Assembly (NCBI GenBank): GCA_016708465.1
Contig: JADJFT010000004.1
Coordinates: 434,001-498,000 of the forward strand
Length of the DNA: 64,000 nucleotides
Origin: Rhodanobacteraceae bacterium
GTDB taxonomy: Bacteria > Pseudomonadota > Gammaproteobacteria > Xanthomonadales > Ahniellaceae
Direction: 5' to 3'
Each line of letters begins with the position of its first letter. The stretch's first letter is position 1. The notes below the pieces were generated by a model, which made no database searches, was not told where the DNA came from, and saw nothing but the letters and a program-made list of their open reading frames with translations. Shown here in pieces: positions 53,306 through 62,114 of this stretch. Both the position numbers and the translations under genes were made by a program.

Positions 53306-53381
53306 TGGTGGAGAGGATGGGAATCGAACCCACGACCTCGTCATTGCGAACGACGCGCTCTACCAACTGAGCTACCCACAC
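53306..53381 (-). tRNA. tRNA-Ala(CGC)
   Basis: A 76-nt cloverleaf with encoded CCA. The D arm GCTC...GAGC, anticodon arm CGTCG-TTCGCAA-TGACG (anticodon CGC at 53346-53348) and T arm GTGGG-TTCGATT-CCCAT fold well. The Ala identity pair G3-U70 is present. In the acceptor stem GTGTGGG faces CCTCTCC, which leaves U2-C71 and U4-C69 mismatched. That is unusual for a working tRNA and may reflect errors or decay. It is followed by a good terminator. Confidence 0.88.
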
Positions 53382-53436
53382 GCCACCCGGACAGGCCGGG
53401 CGGGGCGCGCATCTTAGCGGTCTGCGAGGTTTTGAT

Positions 53437-54531
53437 TCAACCCGGCGTGGCATCCAGCGTGTTTCGAGCGATTGTGTCGAGGCGTTCGCGCCGCCATGCC
53501 GGCAGGTCACTGGGCCAACTGCCGGCGCGCAGACGTGCTTCTTGCGCCTTGCGCGGTGCCAGCAGCGACGGCTCCAGCCCCAATGCGGCGGCTTCGGCTT
53601 CGATGCCGGCCTTGAGCCGATCAAGTGCAGTTTCCTCGTCGCGCGAGAACGGCTTCGGCGCCGGGATGAAAGCGTCATGCCGTGGTGGATCGCGCAGCAG
53701 ATCGAGCAGGTCACCCATCTTCGCGCGCGGGAATGCACGTTGCGCCTGCAACATGCGCTGTAGGTCGGCCGCCTGCGTGGGTGGTTTTGCCGCGAGATCA
53801 TGCGCGACTTGGTTGTCGATCAGCCACGGCTTCGGGCGATCGCAGTCGCGCGCGGTCTGCTCGCGCCAGCGCAACACGGCATCAAGCCTACGTTGTGCGT
53901 CGCCATCAAGCTTCCACGCGCTGCGGTAATCGTGATGCAGGTTGACCGGTGCGTTTTGCGTAAATGCGGCACGCAAGGTGCGATCGCCTTCTTGCGTAAC
54001 CCAGTTGCGGCGTCCGAGCGTGTCGAGGCGTTCGAGCAGTGCGTCGCCGAGGGCATCGAGATGCACGACGTCGTCGGCGGCATATGCGAATTGACGGTCG
54101 CTGAGTGGACGCTGCATCCAGTCTGAGCGCGTCTCGGTCTTCTCCAGTTCGACGCCGAGCACGAGTGCGACCAGCTTTTGGTATCCAAGACCGGTGCCAA
54201 GCCCCGCCAGCGCGGCCGCGAGCTGAGTGTCGACCAACGCCTCGGGCGGGCGCGGCAACAATGGTGTGAGTGCGACCAAGTCCTCGCTCGGACTGTGCAT
54301 CAGCCAAGTTTGTCCGGGCTGCGAGATGGCGTCGCCGAGATCGTGCAAGGCGTCGAATGCGAGCGGGTCAATGAGTACCGCCTCGTTGGGTAGCATCGCT
54401 TGCACCAAGGCGAGTTTTGGCCAATAGGTTCGGATGCGTTCGAACTCGGTATCCAGCGCCAGCCGCGTCGACGTACGCAACGCAGCAAGGGCATCGTTCA
54501 GCGCCGATCGATCGGCAACCCATCGGGCCAT
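53437..54531 (-). CDS. rnd: Ribonuclease D
   Basis: A 364-residue DEDD exonuclease that trims tRNA 3' ends. ExoI: LALDTEFERIRTYWPKLALVQ with Asp and Glu. ExoII region: TWLMHSPSEDLVAL. ExoIII: RPLSDRQFAYAADDVVHL with Tyr and Asp. A helical HRDC-type domain follows (WREQTARDCDRPKPWLIDNQVAHDLA). The start MARWVADRSALNDALAAL was chosen over a longer reading because RNase D proteins begin close to the first motif, and the added residues overlap the divergent SUMF1 gene region. Its end lies 55 bp upstream of the tRNA gene on the same strand. Confidence 0.92.
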   Translation of the reverse strand: MARWVADRSALNDALAALRTSTRLALDTEFERIRTYWPKLALVQAMLPNEAVLIDPLAFDALHDLGDAISQPGQTWLMHSPSEDLVALTPLLPRPPEALVDTQLAAALAGLGTGLGYQKLVALVLGVELEKTETRSDWMQRPLSDRQFAYAADDVVHLDALGDALLERLDTLGRRNWVTQEGDRTLRAAFTQNAPVNLHHDYRSAWKLDGDAQRRLDAVLRWREQTARDCDRPKPWLIDNQVAHDLAAKPPTQAADLQRMLQAQRAFPRAKMGDLLDLLRDPPRHDAFIPAPKPFSRDEETALDRLKAGIEAEAAALGLEPSLLAPRKAQEARLRAGSWPSDLPAWRRERLDTIARNTLDATPG

Positions 54532-54596
54532 GTCAGAATCCAGTGCATCAGGGCGCGCGATGATCGCAGACCAGCGCCCGCGGAGATACCCGAGGC

Positions 54597-56490
54597 ATGT
54601 CGGAACGGATGCAGAAACGCGAGTTCTATGGCGCTGTGGCCGGCGTCGCCTTGCTCGTGTTCGCGATGGCTTGGCGCTGGCTGTTTCCGTGGTTGGAACA
54701 CATCGACTGGTCACGCGCCGGCGGTGCCGGTCGTGGAGGTTGTTCCGGAGCGTGTACGAGAACTGGCGGCGCAGGCGGTGGACACGCCGGTGAGTGCAGC
54801 CGTCGACGAAGAACCGCCGCCGTCGCCGGAAAAGCTCGACGATGCCCAGCGTAAGCAGGTCGAAGAGTGGTTGGCTGTCGCGGACATGGCGGTCGAAGAA
54901 CGACGCTGGCTGTCGCCGGATGACGACAATGCGTTGCACTGGTTCGGCAAGGTGCTTGATCTCGATAGCAGCAATTCTCGTGCACGCATCGGTCGCAGCG
55001 CGGTGCTTGATGCGCTGTTCGCGCAAGCCGATCATCTGCTCGACGATAGTGACGCGAAATTTTCCGAAGACCTACTGGCAGTGCTCGATCGCTACGCCAT
55101 CGTCGATCGGCGCGCGCCGGCCTTGGCGTTGCGCATTACTCGCCTGGCAGAGTTGCGCGCCCAGTTGGCCGAAGCTGCACGGCGCATTGCCGCTGGCACA
55201 ATCTTTGAGCCCAGCGATGGCAGTGCGGTCGCTGCGTTCCGTCAGGCGCTTGCGCTTGATCCGCGCAATCGTGCGGCGGCGAAAGGGTTGGCGGCGATCG
55301 AGAACCAGGTGCTCGACGACGCCTTGCGCGCAGCGTCTGAGCAGCGATTCGCCGATGCCGACGTGCTGTTCGTGAAGGCGGTGTCGATTGGGGCCACGTC
55401 ATCCAACCGCACGACCTATGAACAGAAAATCAGCGAACTCAAGAGCCGCGCCAGCGAAGATTTCCTGCTGCGTGCTGACGCGGCGCTGGCAACGCGAGAT
55501 TTGACCAATGTCGCAATTCTGCTTGAACAGGCGCGTTCACTTGGTGCTGCACCGGAGCGCATTGCCGTCTTCGAGCAGCGGCGCGCGAATGCCGCCCTGT
55601 ATGCGAATTACCAACCCGGCGATCGCTTCAGCGATGCGTTCAAGGATCGCAGCGGCGAAGGGCCGGAATTGGTCGTCGTGCCGGTGGGTGAATTCCTGAT
55701 GGGTTCGCCGGAGAGCGAGTCGGGCCACAATGCCGCAGAAGGCCCACAGCATCCGGTGCAGATCACCCGTCCGTTCGCGCTGGCGCGCGCCGAAATCACC
55801 GTTGCCGAGTTCCGCCGGTTTGTGCGCGAATCCGGTTATCGCAGCGATGCCGAGCAGCGCGGTGATTCGAACGCCTACGATGAGCGCACCGGCCGCATTG
55901 TGAAGCGTGCGGATGTGTCATGGCAGAACGACTTCCAGGGTGGTCGTGCGAAGACCACGGAACCGGTCGTGCATGTGTCCTGGAATGACGCAGTGGCCTT
56001 CGCGAATTGGCTGAGTACGGCCACCGGCCAGCGCTATCGCCTACCTAGCGAGGCGGAGTTCGAGTTCGCACTGCGCGCTGGCACCACCAGTCGTTATTGG
56101 TGGGGTGACGAACATCCGACCCGCATGGTCGGCAATCTCACCGGCGCAGGTGATCGTTCGCGCAGCAAGCGCAGTTGGGCCAAGGCGTTCGACCATTATC
56201 GCGACGGCTTCTGGGGTCCTGCGCCAGTCGCGCGCTTTGAAGCCAATGGCTTTGGCTTATACGACCTTGGCAGCAATGTCTCGGAATGGGTCGAGGATTG
56301 CTGGCACCAGAATTACCTGCGCGCACCGGAAGATGGCTCGGCGTGGGTAAACCGAGGGTGCACGAAACGTGTTGTTCGTGGCGGTTCCTGGGGCAGTGAA
56401 CCAGACCAGGCGCGTTCTGCGTATCGACTCGGTGTCACCACCGATACTGGCAGTGCGCGCGTCGGCTTCCGCATCGCCCGCGACTTGTAG
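54597..56490 (+). pseudogene. SUMF1 (formylglycine-generating-like) domain protein with TPR-like region (frameshifted)
   Basis: About 630 residues if corrected. The N-terminus MSERMQKREFYGAVAGVALL with one membrane helix is in one frame. Near 54,711-54,716 reading must shift to continue PAVPVVEVVPERVRELA, so one base appears to be extra. The middle 300 residues are TPR-like repeats (VLDLDSSNSRARIGRSAVLD, ALALDPRNRAAAKGLAAIEN). The last 230 are a SUMF1 domain: VVVPVGEFLMGSPESE, PVVHVSWNDAVAFANWLS, YRLPSEAEFEFALRAG, GLYDLGSNVSEWVEDCW, VVRGGSW. In many bacteria this domain is a structural or ligand-binding fold rather than an active enzyme. Divergent from rnd. Confidence 0.82.
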
Positions 56491-56533
56491 CCACTACAAT
56501 CGCCAAATTCGCCATCGCGCGACAGGAAATGAC

Positions 56534-57421
56534 ATGGATGCACGATTCGGAATGAGCGGCCAGCGCCGCCGTGGCGGCATGCGCTGGTGGGTGCTGGTGC
56601 TGTTTGCTGGTTATCTGGGTTACTACTGGTTGAGTCACCGTCATGAGGCCTCGTTCACCGGGCGCGCGCAGATGGTCGACACGACCATGGATCAAGAAGT
56701 CGCACTCGGCCTGCAGAGCTTCGAACAGATTCTTGAACAGTCGCAGGTTCTACGCAGCGGCGAAACTGTCAACGATGTGCGAGAGATTGCGCGCCGCCTG
56801 ATCGATGCCGGCCCGAAACTGGAAAAGTATCTCGTGTCGACGCGCGGCATCGTGGCGACGACGCCGTGGGACAAGTTCGAGTGGGAAGTGGCGGTGATCG
56901 ACTCGGACCAAGCCAATGCATTCTGTCTGCCTGGCGGCAAGATGGCGGTCTACACCGGCATCCTGCCGATCGCGCAGAACGACGACGCCTTGGCGATCGT
57001 CATGGGTCACGAGATCGCGCATGCCGTCCTGCGCCATGGCGCGGAACGCATGGCACAGCAGAAACTGGTGCAATTGGGTTCGGTCGCGGCAGGCATGTCG
57101 ACCAGCGACATGGATGCACGCCAGCGCCAGTTGTTGATGGCGGCGATCGGTGTTGGCACGCAGTACGGATTGACGCTGCCATTTTCGCGCAGCCACGAAA
57201 CCGAGGCCGATCATGTCGGACTGATGCTGGCTGCTGCTGCGTGTTTCGATCCGTCGGCATCGATCGGCCTGTGGCAGCGCATGGGCGCAGAGGCCGCTGG
57301 CAACGCGCCGCCAGAGTTCATGTCGACCCATCCATCGTCGAACAAACGCATCCAGCGCTTGCAGGGCTGGATGGATGAAGCGAACCAGATCCGCGCACAA
57401 TTCTGCGAGAACCCGCAATGA
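56534..57421 (+). CDS. M48 family zinc metallopeptidase, membrane-anchored
   Basis: A 295-residue protein with a single N-terminal helix (MRWWVLVLFAGYLGYYWL) and a peptidase domain. The zinc motif is HEIAH (His159, Glu160, His163), and the third ligand Glu is in SHETEADHVGLMLA. The family segment NAFCLPGGKMAVYTGIL is intact. This is the BepA/LoiP type involved in quality control of outer-membrane proteins. The start was set at MDARFGMSGQRRRGG, after CAGGAAATG; the longer reading overlaps SUMF1. The stop overlaps the rlmI start as ATGA. Confidence 0.92.
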   Translation: MDARFGMSGQRRRGGMRWWVLVLFAGYLGYYWLSHRHEASFTGRAQMVDTTMDQEVALGLQSFEQILEQSQVLRSGETVNDVREIARRLIDAGPKLEKYLVSTRGIVATTPWDKFEWEVAVIDSDQANAFCLPGGKMAVYTGILPIAQNDDALAIVMGHEIAHAVLRHGAERMAQQKLVQLGSVAAGMSTSDMDARQRQLLMAAIGVGTQYGLTLPFSRSHETEADHVGLMLAAAACFDPSASIGLWQRMGAEAAGNAPPEFMSTHPSSNKRIQRLQGWMDEANQIRAQFCENPQ

Positions 57422-58603
57422 AGAACATTCAAGCCAAGGACGCACTCCCGGTGGTGCGCCTGAAGATCGAACGCAAATCCAATCATCCGTGGATCTTCCA
57501 GAAAATGGTCGAGAAGCCGGAGCCGAAGCCGCGTCCCGGAACGATCGTCGAGATCTACGACCGCGAAGGCACGTTCTGCGGCCGAGGTTTCTACTAACGG
57601 TCATTCGCGCATCACCTTGCGCGTGCTTAGCGAAGACCCGGACGAGGAGATCGACGACGACTTTTTCCGTCGCAAGATTGCGCAGGCGATTCACTTGCGC
57701 CGCGATGTCTTGAAGCTCGACGCGGTGACCGATTCGTATCGCGTCGTGCATTCGGAAGGCGATGGACTCTCGGGTCTGGTCGTCGATCGCTTTGGCTCAT
57801 TGTTGGTGATCGAGTATTTCTCGGCCGGCATGTGGAAACAGCGCGATCTGGTGCGCCGTATCCTCGACGAGCAGTTCCCGAACTCAACCATGTATTGGTT
57901 CGCCGAGGAGCACGTCGCCAAGCAAGAGAGTTTTGACTGCAACGTGCCCAGCCCGCCACCGCCGGTCACCATCACCGAACATGGGCTGAAGTTCCGCGTC
58001 GCTGCAGGCGGCCGCCACAAGACCGGGTTTTTCTGTGACCAGCGCGATAACCGCCGTCGCCTCGCTGATTTCACGCAGGGCGCGCGCGTGCTCGACCTGT
58101 GCTGCAACTCTGGTGGATTCGCGGTTTATGCCAAAGCGCTTGGTGGCGCCGAGGAAGTGGTCGCGATCGATCTCGACGAGCAGATCATTGAAGTCGCAAA
58201 GCACAACGCGCAGTTGAACAAGGCCAAGGTGCGCTTCATCCACGCCGATATCTTCCCGTGGCTTCGCGATGCGGCGAACAATGGCGAGGCATTCGACACC
58301 GTCATCCTCGATCCGGCCAAGATGACGCGTGATCGAGAGCAGGTGATCCCGGCGCTGAAGAAATACCTCGACATGAACAAGCTCGCGATGGGCGTGGTCA
58401 AGCCGGGGGGGGTCTTCGTCACCTGTTCCTGCACCGGTTTGGTCAGTGAAGAACAATTTCTCGACATGATCCGCCGCGCTGCCTTTTACGCAAACCGCAA
58501 GGTACAGATTCTCGAAGTCCGTGGCGCTGGCGCAGACCATCCGTGGATGGCGCATGCCCAAGATTCACGTTACCTCAAGGCGGTGTTCTGCCGAGTGTTC
58601 TGA
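57418..58603 (+). pseudogene. rlmI: 23S rRNA m5C1962 methyltransferase RlmI-like (single-base insertion)
   Basis: A class I methyltransferase with N-terminal PUA domain, about 394 residues if corrected. It starts MKNIQAKDALPVVRLKIER and reads HPWIFQKMVEKPEPKPRPG to CGRGFY. An extra T at 57,595 then makes TAA; without it the frame continues NGHSRITLRVLSEDPDEEIDDD. The catalytic half is complete: KTGFFCDQRDNRR, VLDLCCNSGGFAVYAKALG, VVAIDLDEQ, LDPAKMTRDRE and VTCSCTG with the catalytic Cys. The insertion is not in a homopolymer, so both error and mutation are possible. ATGA overlap with the M48 gene. Confidence 0.85.
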
Positions 58604-58627
58604 CAGCCGTGTCGTGATCTACGCCGA

Positions 58628-59260
58628 CTATTGTGGGCAAGTAGTGAACTCGCTGCGTCCGAGCGCGCCGTTGATGGTATTTGCGGGCGCGGAACGCGCT
58701 CCAGCATGCCGCACCTCAGCGCTTCGCACCACAGAAAGGTGTTCGCCGATCATGCGTTCCATCGGCAGCGGCCAGCCACCGAACGGTTCAAGGGTGCGCA
58801 TCGCGGTGTCGATATCGAGACCGCGATATTTCACCGCGTAGGCCGCATAAACGAGACTGGCGCGGGCTCCCGAAGCGCAATGCAGCAGGACCTTGCCGTC
58901 GCTGGCTGCAACCTGTTCGGCGAATGCTGCGAGTAGTTCGGCGGTGAAGGCCTTGCCGCCGGCGACCGGATGGCTTTGGTAGTCGATGCCGAGCGCGGCG
59001 AGTTCGGCCGCTTCGTCAAAACCAATCCCGGCCATTTCTGCAGGCGCGCGCAAATTTAACACCGAGGTGATGCCGCGATCTTTGAGCAGCGCCAAGTCGG
59101 CCGAGGTCGGTTGGCCGGCAACGAAGACGCGGTCATAGGCCTGGAGGCCGTCCAGTGCCGAGGTGGCGGCGGCAGCAGGCACCTCGGCCGGCTTCGTTCC
59201 GGTGGCGGCGCAAGCACCGAGTGCCGCGATGGCGGCGAGCAACAAGCAGCGAAAGATCAT
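58628..59260 (-). CDS. Lipoprotein phosphatase-like protein (DUF442/beta-lactamase-hydrolase type)
   Basis: A 210-residue exported protein. The lipobox is ALGAC with Cys17. The body follows the DUF442 pattern: YDRVFVAGQPTSADLALLKDRGITSVLNLR, then the P-loop HCASGARASLVYAAY. The loop is Cys-x4-Arg, shorter than the Cys-x5-Arg of ordinary tyrosine phosphatases but typical of this family. The preceding Gly-rich segment and ITSVLNLR are well kept. A periplasmic phosphatase role is inferred. The substrate is unknown and neighbours give no clue. Confidence 0.85.
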   Translation of the reverse strand: MIFRCLLLAAIAALGACAATGTKPAEVPAAAATSALDGLQAYDRVFVAGQPTSADLALLKDRGITSVLNLRAPAEMAGIGFDEAAELAALGIDYQSHPVAGGKAFTAELLAAFAEQVAASDGKVLLHCASGARASLVYAAYAVKYRGLDIDTAMRTLEPFGGWPLPMERMIGEHLSVVRSAEVRHAGARSAPANTINGALGRSEFTTCPQ

Positions 59261-59333
59261 GCAGCGGTGTCCTCGAGTGATCAGGGGCGCGGATCATGTC
59301 GCGCGCGGTTCGTCGTGAGAAGTGCCACGACGC

Positions 59334-60434
59334 TCAAGCGCATTCGATGCGATGGCCGCCATTGCGCTTGGCCCGATACAGCGCCTTGTCGGCAGCGAGC
59401 AGAAGGTCCTCCGGCTGCGCCATTTCGGCACTGAGCATGGCGACACCGATGCTCATGCAGCCATCCCAGAAGATATTGCCGTTCTCGGTACGATGTGGCG
59501 TGGCCGATTCGAGGATCTTTTCGGCAACCTGTATCGCACCCGCACGATCGCAGCGCGGGCACACCACCAGAAACTCGTCGCCGCCGAGACGACAGACGAT
59601 GTCACTGCCACGCACGGCTTGACGCAGTTGCAGCGCCAGTTTGCGCAGCAGTGCGTCGCCGGTGGCATGGCCGTGGTGGTCATTCACTTGCTTGAACTTG
59701 TCGGCATCGAGCATCAGCACGGCGACAAAGCCATTGTTGCGCTGTAGGCCTTGCCACAGCTCAGCCAGCATCGAGATCGCGAAGCGCCGATTCGGCAGGC
59801 CGGTGAGCTCGTCGTTGACCGCGAGCAACTGCAAATGCTGATTGGCGCGAGTCAGTTCAGCGGTGCGCTCGGCAACGCGCTGTTCGAGAAGCTGGTTTGT
59901 CCGCAGCAACTCCTGGTTGCGCTCGGAGACGACCTTGAACATGACGTTGATGGCTTCAAGCAACGGATCAGAATCCTGCTTGCGGCGCGTGGCTTCGGCA
60001 AGGAAAGACGACGAGGCATCGGCGCCGCCGCGTATCGCCATCACTTGGCGCGCCAGGCTTTGGTCGAGACCGAGGATGTGGTGTGAGAGCCAGCCCACCA
60101 GGAAACGTAGCGTCGTCTGGGTCGAGGCATCGTCGCCCTGCAGTGGGAGCAAGGTCAATTGCTGCACGAAAAAGTCGTGCTGCGACCGGTGGTAGGTGAC
60201 ATGGCGTGGATCGAGATCGAATTCGGCCATCAGCCGTTCCTCGTCCGCGAAGTGCGTCTGCGTGTAGTCGAGCAGGGCAGCGTGGGCCACGGTCAAGTGT
60301 TCATGATCGGGCGTATGGCCATCAACGAGACTGGCGGCCAGTCCATTGATCAGATCGACCAGACGATGGTGCTGTTGGTCCACTGAATCGAGCCCGGTGA
60401 GCAGCGAATCCTTCCACTCGAACAAAACGTTCAT
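59334..60434 (-). CDS. Hemerythrin-GGDEF diguanylate cyclase
   Basis: A 366-residue cytosolic protein. Residues 1-130 are a bacteriohemerythrin domain with the di-iron ligand set His22, His61, Glu65, His82, His86, His118/119 and Asp124 (THFADEE, YHRSQH, HHILGLD). A coiled-coil linker (LLRTNQLLEQRVAERTAEL) leads to a canonical GGDEF domain: LTGLPNRR, RLGGDEF, with the inhibitory RxxD (RGSD) five residues before. Domains of this pairing adjust c-di-GMP synthesis to oxygen or redox state. I begin at MNVLFEWKDSLLTGLDSVDQ, since longer frames cross the divergent promoter region. Confidence 0.93.
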   Translation of the reverse strand: MNVLFEWKDSLLTGLDSVDQQHHRLVDLINGLAASLVDGHTPDHEHLTVAHAALLDYTQTHFADEERLMAEFDLDPRHVTYHRSQHDFFVQQLTLLPLQGDDASTQTTLRFLVGWLSHHILGLDQSLARQVMAIRGGADASSSFLAEATRRKQDSDPLLEAINVMFKVVSERNQELLRTNQLLEQRVAERTAELTRANQHLQLLAVNDELTGLPNRRFAISMLAELWQGLQRNNGFVAVLMLDADKFKQVNDHHGHATGDALLRKLALQLRQAVRGSDIVCRLGGDEFLVVCPRCDRAGAIQVAEKILESATPHRTENGNIFWDGCMSIGVAMLSAEMAQPEDLLLAADKALYRAKRNGGHRIECA

Positions 60435-60566
60435 GCACGCTCTCACAGGGCGAGTCGCCCGGAACGTGACGATAGACAGAATACTCGGCCAAATTTGTGC
60501 AAATTGCGTAAAAATACGTGAATTCGCCGTCGCAGATGGCGCTGCAAGCCATGGGACAATGGCGCC

Positions 60567-62114
60567 ATGACCGACATCGTTCTCGCCACCCTGAACGCGC
60601 GTTACGCCCATGCCTCGCTCGGATTGCGCTGTCTGCGCGCGAATCTCGGTGATTTGCGCGCACACTCCTGTATTCGCGAGTTCGTGATTGGGCAGAAGTC
60701 CGAGGAGATCGTCGAGAAGATCCTCGCCGAGCAGCCGCGCATCGTCGGCCTTGGCGTCTACATCTGGAATGTCGAGGAATCGACGCGGCTGGTGGCGATG
60801 CTGAAATCGGTCGCCCCCGATGTAGTGGTGGTGCTCGGCGGTCCCGAGGTCAGCCATGAAACGAATGAGAGTCGTATTTGCGGCTATGCCGACCATGTCG
60901 TCACCGGTTGGGGCGATGTCACCTTTGCGACCTTGTGTGCGCAGTTGCTCGGTGGCGAAACACCAGCGGCAAAGATCATGCCGGGCGTGCAGCCACCGCT
61001 TGATCAACTCGCGCTGCCCTACGGCGAATACAACGATGAAGACGTGTCGCGCCGGCACATCTATGTCGAAGCCTCGCGCGGCTGTCCGTTTAAGTGCGAG
61101 TTCTGTCTATCGGCACTGGACAAGACTGCCTGGGCGTTCCCGCTCGAAGCCTTTCTCGCACAGATCGAAGCGCTGTGGCAACGCGGTGTGCGCCAGTTCA
61201 AGTTCGTCGACCGCACCTTCAATCTCAAAATCGATGCCTCGCTCGCGATTCTCGATTATTTCTTTTCCAAGCTCGAAGCGAATCCTGACGACCCGCCATT
61301 TCTGCATTTCGAACTGATCCCGGACCATCTTCCCGACCGCCTCAAAGCGGGTATCGCCAAGTTTCCATCCGGCACCCTGCAGTTCGAGATCGGTATCCAG
61401 ACGTTTGATCCGGCAGTGCAGGCGCGCATTTCCCGGCGCCAGAAGAATGATGTCGCCGAAGCCAACATCCGCTGGCTGCATGCGCATACACAGGCGCATC
61501 TGCATATCGACTTGATCGCCGGCTTGCCGGGTGAAGACGTCGACACGTTTGCCGCCGGGTTTGATCGTTTGGTTGCGATGGGGCCGCACGAGATCCAGTT
61601 CGGGATATTGAAGCGTCTGCGTGGCGCACCGATTGCTCGCCACACTGCCGCACATGGCCTCCGTTTCAACCCCGAACCGCCGTACAACATTCTCGCGACC
61701 GATGTCATTGACTTCGCGACCATGCAGCGGCTGTCGCGCTTCTCGCGCTATTGGGACATCGTTGCGAACTCGGGGCGCTACACGCAGACCTCACCATTGA
61801 TTCTTGGCAACGCGCCATTCCGGCATTTCCTGGCGTTGTCCGACTGGCTGTACGCGAAGACGAACCAGACTCACGCACTGGCGCACGAGCGGTTGGTGCA
61901 CCTGTTGCACGCACATTTGCTGGACGTGCGAGGACTCGACAAGGCGCAAATCGAAACTGCATTGTTCAACGACTATCGCGCCGCCGGCGGACGCACGCGT
62001 CTCAATTTCGAGGCCACCGACTCGGTCTTGCCGGCACCGCGCCCACGCAAAAGCGCAGGTGCGACGCCGGCACGCCAGGCGCGGCACTTGAGCGCAGGCG
62101 ATGCAGCGGTATGA
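60567..62114 (+). CDS. B12-binding radical SAM protein (DUF4080 type)
   Basis: A 515-residue protein. A B12-binding-like N-terminal domain (VGLGVYIWNVEESTRLVAML, VVVLGGPEVSHE) is followed by a radical SAM barrel with the cluster motif CPFKCEFC in EASRGCPFKCEFCLSALD. Further conserved stretches are FKFVDRTFN and IGIQTFDPAVQARISRRQ. The C-terminal 120 residues match the DUF4080 extension. Substrate unknown. The stop overlaps the uvrB start as ATGA. Confidence 0.9.
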   Translation: MTDIVLATLNARYAHASLGLRCLRANLGDLRAHSCIREFVIGQKSEEIVEKILAEQPRIVGLGVYIWNVEESTRLVAMLKSVAPDVVVVLGGPEVSHETNESRICGYADHVVTGWGDVTFATLCAQLLGGETPAAKIMPGVQPPLDQLALPYGEYNDEDVSRRHIYVEASRGCPFKCEFCLSALDKTAWAFPLEAFLAQIEALWQRGVRQFKFVDRTFNLKIDASLAILDYFFSKLEANPDDPPFLHFELIPDHLPDRLKAGIAKFPSGTLQFEIGIQTFDPAVQARISRRQKNDVAEANIRWLHAHTQAHLHIDLIAGLPGEDVDTFAAGFDRLVAMGPHEIQFGILKRLRGAPIARHTAAHGLRFNPEPPYNILATDVIDFATMQRLSRFSRYWDIVANSGRYTQTSPLILGNAPFRHFLALSDWLYAKTNQTHALAHERLVHLLHAHLLDVRGLDKAQIETALFNDYRAAGGRTRLNFEATDSVLPAPRPRKSAGATPARQARHLSAGDAAV

